DNA of 64,000 nt, taken from positions 201,454 through 265,453 of the forward strand of contig ONZQ02000011.1 in NCBI GenBank assembly GCA_900312665.1, in the 5' to 3' direction. Below are positions 60,510-64,000 of this stretch, in pieces. The stretch comes from Cephalotrichum gorgonifer. Taxonomy: Eukaryota > Ascomycota > Sordariomycetes > Microascales > Microascaceae. Position 1 is the first letter of the stretch, and each line of letters opens with the position of its first letter. The translations under genes and the position numbers were made by a program. The notes under the pieces are model-generated. The model saw only the letters and a program-made list of their open reading frames with translations, did no database searches and was not told the DNA's origin.

Positions 60510-63500
60510 GGGATAAGGGATGGAATGAGGCATCATGGGGGTTTGGTTGAAGGGGTTGTCTGAATAGCGTGTATACTTGTACTGCTCATAGGTGCTTTTG
60601 TCATTCGTAATGGGGGATGGAATTATAATAGAAGTCTTGATGCCTCGAGAACATTCGATTTCTACTGACAATTGTATTCATCTCTCGCTGTGGGGTTGCG
60701 AAACATGCTTCGAAGAAGGGAAGGACAAGATGAGAGATCAGAGCAAAAAGAAGCCTAGATAATAATAGCAAGCGCTAACATGGTTGTGGTATACCATGAT
60801 GGCGACCGCCATCGATGGGGATGGTCCTTCCGTTTCTACTTCGTCATTTTTTTCCGTTTCGGTGGTACGATCACCCTAGAAGACATGGAAAGAGCGAAAC
60901 GCAAAAGGATATCTAGACGAAGTTAGCACACATTACCAAATCCATAGTAGGCGACCCTCATCAAAGGATCGTTCCTTCCGTAATCTCCCTCTTCTATCAG
61001 TAAGGGAATCCCCCTCCTCAACAACTTTGCATTGTTTCCCTCTTCCTCAAATCTCGCCAACCCTGCGCTTTGCAGCCACCAGTCGAATCCACCATTGTCC
61101 CCGTTGTCTGACCTTGTCAATGTTACCATCTGCCAACCCCATCTTGCCTTCATCCTCCCTTCGTATCCTTCCCCTGTTCCAGCAATTATCGAAGGCAAAT
61201 CCTCTAAGATGACAAGCCCGGGATGGCTCGGGAGTCGCGGCAGACTGAGGCCTTGTCGCCTCACTTGAGGAGAAAACGAACATCGACCCGGGCGGATTGA
61301 AGCTGCCGCCAAAGGACAACCGCGGTACGAACGCAGGCAACAATATTAGTAGGTGAGTTGACGGAGTTGTTCGAGGGATACAGGGAGGCGGTAAAAATTA
61401 TGTCCGCCAAACTCAACGGGGAGGCAGAAGTCATAGTCGGGAGTGCAACCCCTCCCCCCTTGAGCAGGAGACGCAGGTTGGCCCGGAACAACGGTGGGAA
61501 TGCAAGCGCGGGTTGACGGACAAGCATTGAGAGTTCGACCAACATGCCGGCCCACGTCCGGTTGAATGCTGCCCTGGCTGGACCTTGTACAAGATGACTG
61601 CCGATACCACAAGCATGTGAAGAAAGAGCATCACCGACGACTCCGTCGCCGCCTAGGATGATTTCCTTGTTCAGGACCCTTGCCGACTTTACACCTACAG
61701 TGTTGACCTTTCTTTTGGCGCGTTCTTCAACGCGTCTCTCACCTAATACAATAGTTTATGGGTTGTCTGCGTGTTCTTTGCGTCCGGTATCTACTATGGT
61801 GTTATCCCTTGGGGGCTCCCAATGGCTGTCCTCTCCTAGGAGGTCTGCAAGCTTGCCCCCCTCTGCTGGCATGCCTCCATGGATGACTGAGAGCTTGCTG
61901 GACATTGGCCTTGAGATTTTCTTCATCCTGGGGGCCACTGGGGGTCCAATGCGGTGGACCGAGACACTGGGTTCCTATTTGGTGAGTGAGATGTTTTCTG
62001 TTTGTGGGCGTGTCGAAGAATGGTTATTTATTTGGAGCGTGGAGAGTTCTTTTTCGGTGGCAAAAGAACCGAAGGGTCGAAATATTGCCTCCCTGAGTGC
62101 AGATGCCTTTCCTTTAACTCTGAACGTTTCTTCCAGATGTCAATCTCCATCCGTTATTTATTTCGTTTTCCATCAACATGGGCGGCGGGGTTATTCTTGT
62201 TGCATTGAGCAGAGGCTCTTCTACTTGTATTTCCTCGTTAAGTCTTATTTTGCTCGCTGTCTTCTCCTCCGAGAAAAAAAAAACACTTTGGCCTTTGCAT
62301 TCCTCCAGCGAGTTCCAATTGCGGCCCTGACCTCCTAATAATTCATCTGCCGAGATAAGCTAGGGTGGGGAACGTCTCCGGGCGGGTGGGGCGAGAGGCC
62401 ATATCGGCAGTGTCATGGGATTCGCGGCGTTCACCTCGGGAGTCTCTTCGAGCATTCCGTCTGTTTTCTCCAGCCCCCAATAGTTCCATTTCCATTCCCT
62501 TTTCGCGATTATTGACGTCATCCTAATCCACGATGCCTAGATAACATTCCGCGGGCCAACCGTCCATGTCCAGTTCTAGATCGCCATTTCCATGGACGAA
62601 AGGGTGAAGAATAAAGGCTATCCAATGATGGTAGACGGATGTCAGGGAGAAAACTCAATCCGCCCGCCGTTCATCTGCCGCGCCCCGCTACTTGTCCTCC
62701 CCCCCTCAGGATCTCCGGTGTACCCACCCGCACCCACCTTAATGTTCCAGGCCAAGAGAGCCCCCACCGCGCTTAGTTCATCGATGCCACGGGACTGCGG
62801 GGGATGGGACATGAACTTTGGAGAAACCACGAAAGGGGGAAGTGCCGTTCGTGTGAGGCGTGCCCGAACTGGACCCATCTTCCCCACATTCCGCCACTTA
62901 TCCTGTGCCTCAGTGGGGGGCAGGTATCGCGTCGCGAGTTGGAGAAGCATTGGTACTTACAAGTGGCTGCTCTCTCTTTCAAGCCTATCTACTACTCGTA
63001 TTCCCCAAGAGGGAGGGGACGGGACCCGGGAAGACGCTAGTAGGGAACTTTGGGACATGATACAAGCCTACCAACCACGTACAACACCTCGATTTCCAAT
63101 ACCAGGAATGACATGGCGTGGCTCTGGTTGGCCTTGGCGCGATGACGGTTTTCGGAAACCTCACCCGGACTTCGGGGACGAAAGTGGAGGGGTGTGACCA
63201 CCACCCTGGCCGACCTAGCGGAGGGACGGCTTCGGCAGTCTACATCGCGGCATTGTCATCCCCTTTGCCCCGTGCCTGGCCTGGCCTGGCCTGGCTTGAC
63301 GCCAACCGCCCTCCCCCTCCTGGTCCTCGGGCCAGTATAACCTATAATTACCGTAGCCTCGGGTTCCCCGTCGTACCTGGATCCTTCTCCCGTGAAGTGG
63401 CTTTATTTTCTTCCTGGGTACTTTAATATCCTGATCGCCACAGCGAGCCGCCCGGAACTTTTCCTTTTCTTGTGTAAGTCGGGGGTCATCTTCTCACTAG

Positions 63501-63750
63501 CCAAACCGAGACGGAAAGAACTGGAGGCGCCATAGTTCCCGGAACCATCAGTCGTAACTTCCCATCTCATCTCATCTCATTCGGAACGCCGACATAAGTG
63601 AAGCCCTCTCAACCCACACCATCAAACCTTCCCGCAAGCGGGTATAAGTGAAGCTCTCACCAAGCTCGCTCCACTCCCGCCCTCTCAACAGGGCCGCCGC
63701 CGAATCACACCCGTCCCAACTCCCCTCACAACGATTCATCATCGCCGAAA
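60510..63750. other. Long spacer between permease and P450
   Basis: 3.2 kb without a recognisable gene. A 226-codon ORF on the plus strand at 61658-62338 and a 129-codon ORF on the minus strand at 60923-61312 were examined and not accepted. It also holds a CCTGG repeat (about 63274-63296), an ATCTC repeat near 63563-63580 and a pair of ATAAGTGAAGC direct repeats just before the P450 gene. Confidence 0.45.
63594..63654. repeat. Direct repeat ATAAGTGAAGC x2, 50 bp apart
   Basis: Two copies of ATAAGTGAAGC followed by Y-CTC start at 63594 and 63644, between about 157 and 97 bases upstream of the P450 ATG. The position suggests 5' UTR or core promoter; function is unknown. Confidence 0.7.
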
Positions 63751-64000
63751 ATGCACCTAACAGAGACCATCCTCTCCCTCCTCCGCGAGCACTTCCTCGC
63801 CTTGACCGCCGTCACCGCCACCGCCTGGCTCCTTAAGAACCGTTTCAACAGAGGCCTGAATCGCTATCCGGGCCCCCTCCTCGCCTCCTTGACGGACTGG
63901 TGGCGCTTCTGGGACGTCTACGGACAGAGGCCCGAGCGGACGCACATCGCCCTCCACGAGAAGTATGGCGACGTGGTGCGGCTGGGGCCAAACACCCTCT
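63751..64000 (+). CDS. Cytochrome P450, N-terminal part (cut by window end)
   Basis: The first 83 codons of a microsomal P450. A hydrophobic N-terminal anchor (ILSLLREHFLALTAVTATAW) is followed by the basic stop (LLKNRFNRG) and the proline hinge NRYPGPLLASLTDWWRFWDV. The conserved helix-A and beta-1 start (HIALHEKYGDVVRLGPNTL) comes next, as in ER-anchored fungal P450s of the pisatin-demethylase-like group. The catalytic Cys region lies beyond the window, so family and substrate cannot be given. The ATG follows an A-rich context (CGAAAATGC). Confidence 0.85.
   Translation, partial: MHLTETILSLLREHFLALTAVTATAWLLKNRFNRGLNRYPGPLLASLTDWWRFWDVYGQRPERTHIALHEKYGDVVRLGPNTL

Noticed and set aside
60923..61312. 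129-codon minus-strand ORF as a gene
   Set aside because: No recognisable domain, and no upstream exons with good splice sites could be joined to it.
61431..61634. Possible small Cys-rich secreted peptide on the minus strand
   Set aside because: The start is weakly signal-peptide-like, but the rest has no regular Cys pattern and overlaps several equally long frames.
61658..62338. Annotating the 226-codon ORF as a gene
   Set aside because: No domain, signal peptide or fungal codon bias was recognised; kept only as a low-interest finding.

Overview
The window is nuclear DNA from a filamentous ascomycete (Pezizomycotina, most likely a Sordariomycete). The reasons are the gene content, GC-rich coding regions in GC-poorer intergenic DNA, and short introns (about 55-160 nt) that mostly have GTAWGT-like donors and a CTAAC or CTGAC branch site just before the acceptor. 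Joining ORFs at these signals keeps frame in every multi-exon gene described, so most exon maps are precise although no transcripts were seen. I found no transposon, CRISPR array, rRNA or AT-rich decayed block. Species cannot be named from the sequence alone.

Left part (1-20.2 kb) is housekeeping: a short F-box protein, a ZNF830/CCDC16-type zinc-finger protein divergent from Mediator subunit MED7, a TAPT1/Emp65 membrane protein, a dienelactone hydrolase, the SCF ubiquitin-ligase receptor CDC4, and an uncharacterised one-pass membrane protein with Ser-His-Arg repeats.

The middle (20.2-34.5 kb) looks accessory. A 1532-residue NLR/STAND protein (DUF7708-like N-terminus, coiled coil, NACHT-type P-loop NTPase, C-terminus without tandem repeats) sits between gene-free stretches of about 2.5 and 3.2 kb. 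It is followed by an 829-residue multi-pass membrane protein of unknown function.

From 34.5 to 50 kb come the nuclear-basket protein Mlp1/TPR, a seven-exon cell-surface receptor-like protein (three tandem six-cysteine modules, one membrane span, a tail with eight repeated xELxG-like motifs and a predicted 7-nt microexon), an orphan 275-residue protein, a WBP4/FBP21-type spliceosomal zinc-finger protein, and a PIR-domain cell-wall protein with a GPI-type tail. An intron-containing tRNA-Pro(UGG) lies at 51.4 kb.

The right end holds a probable lactose/beta-galactoside utilisation pair: a GH2 beta-galactosidase and an MFS sugar permease, transcribed divergently from a 2.6-kb shared intergenic region. 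This is the arrangement known from Kluyveromyces LAC4-LAC12 and Aspergillus bgaD-lacpA. The window ends in the first 83 codons of a cytochrome P450.

The strongest candidates for something undescribed are the three-module six-cysteine surface protein with its repeated tail motif and the repeat-less NLR.
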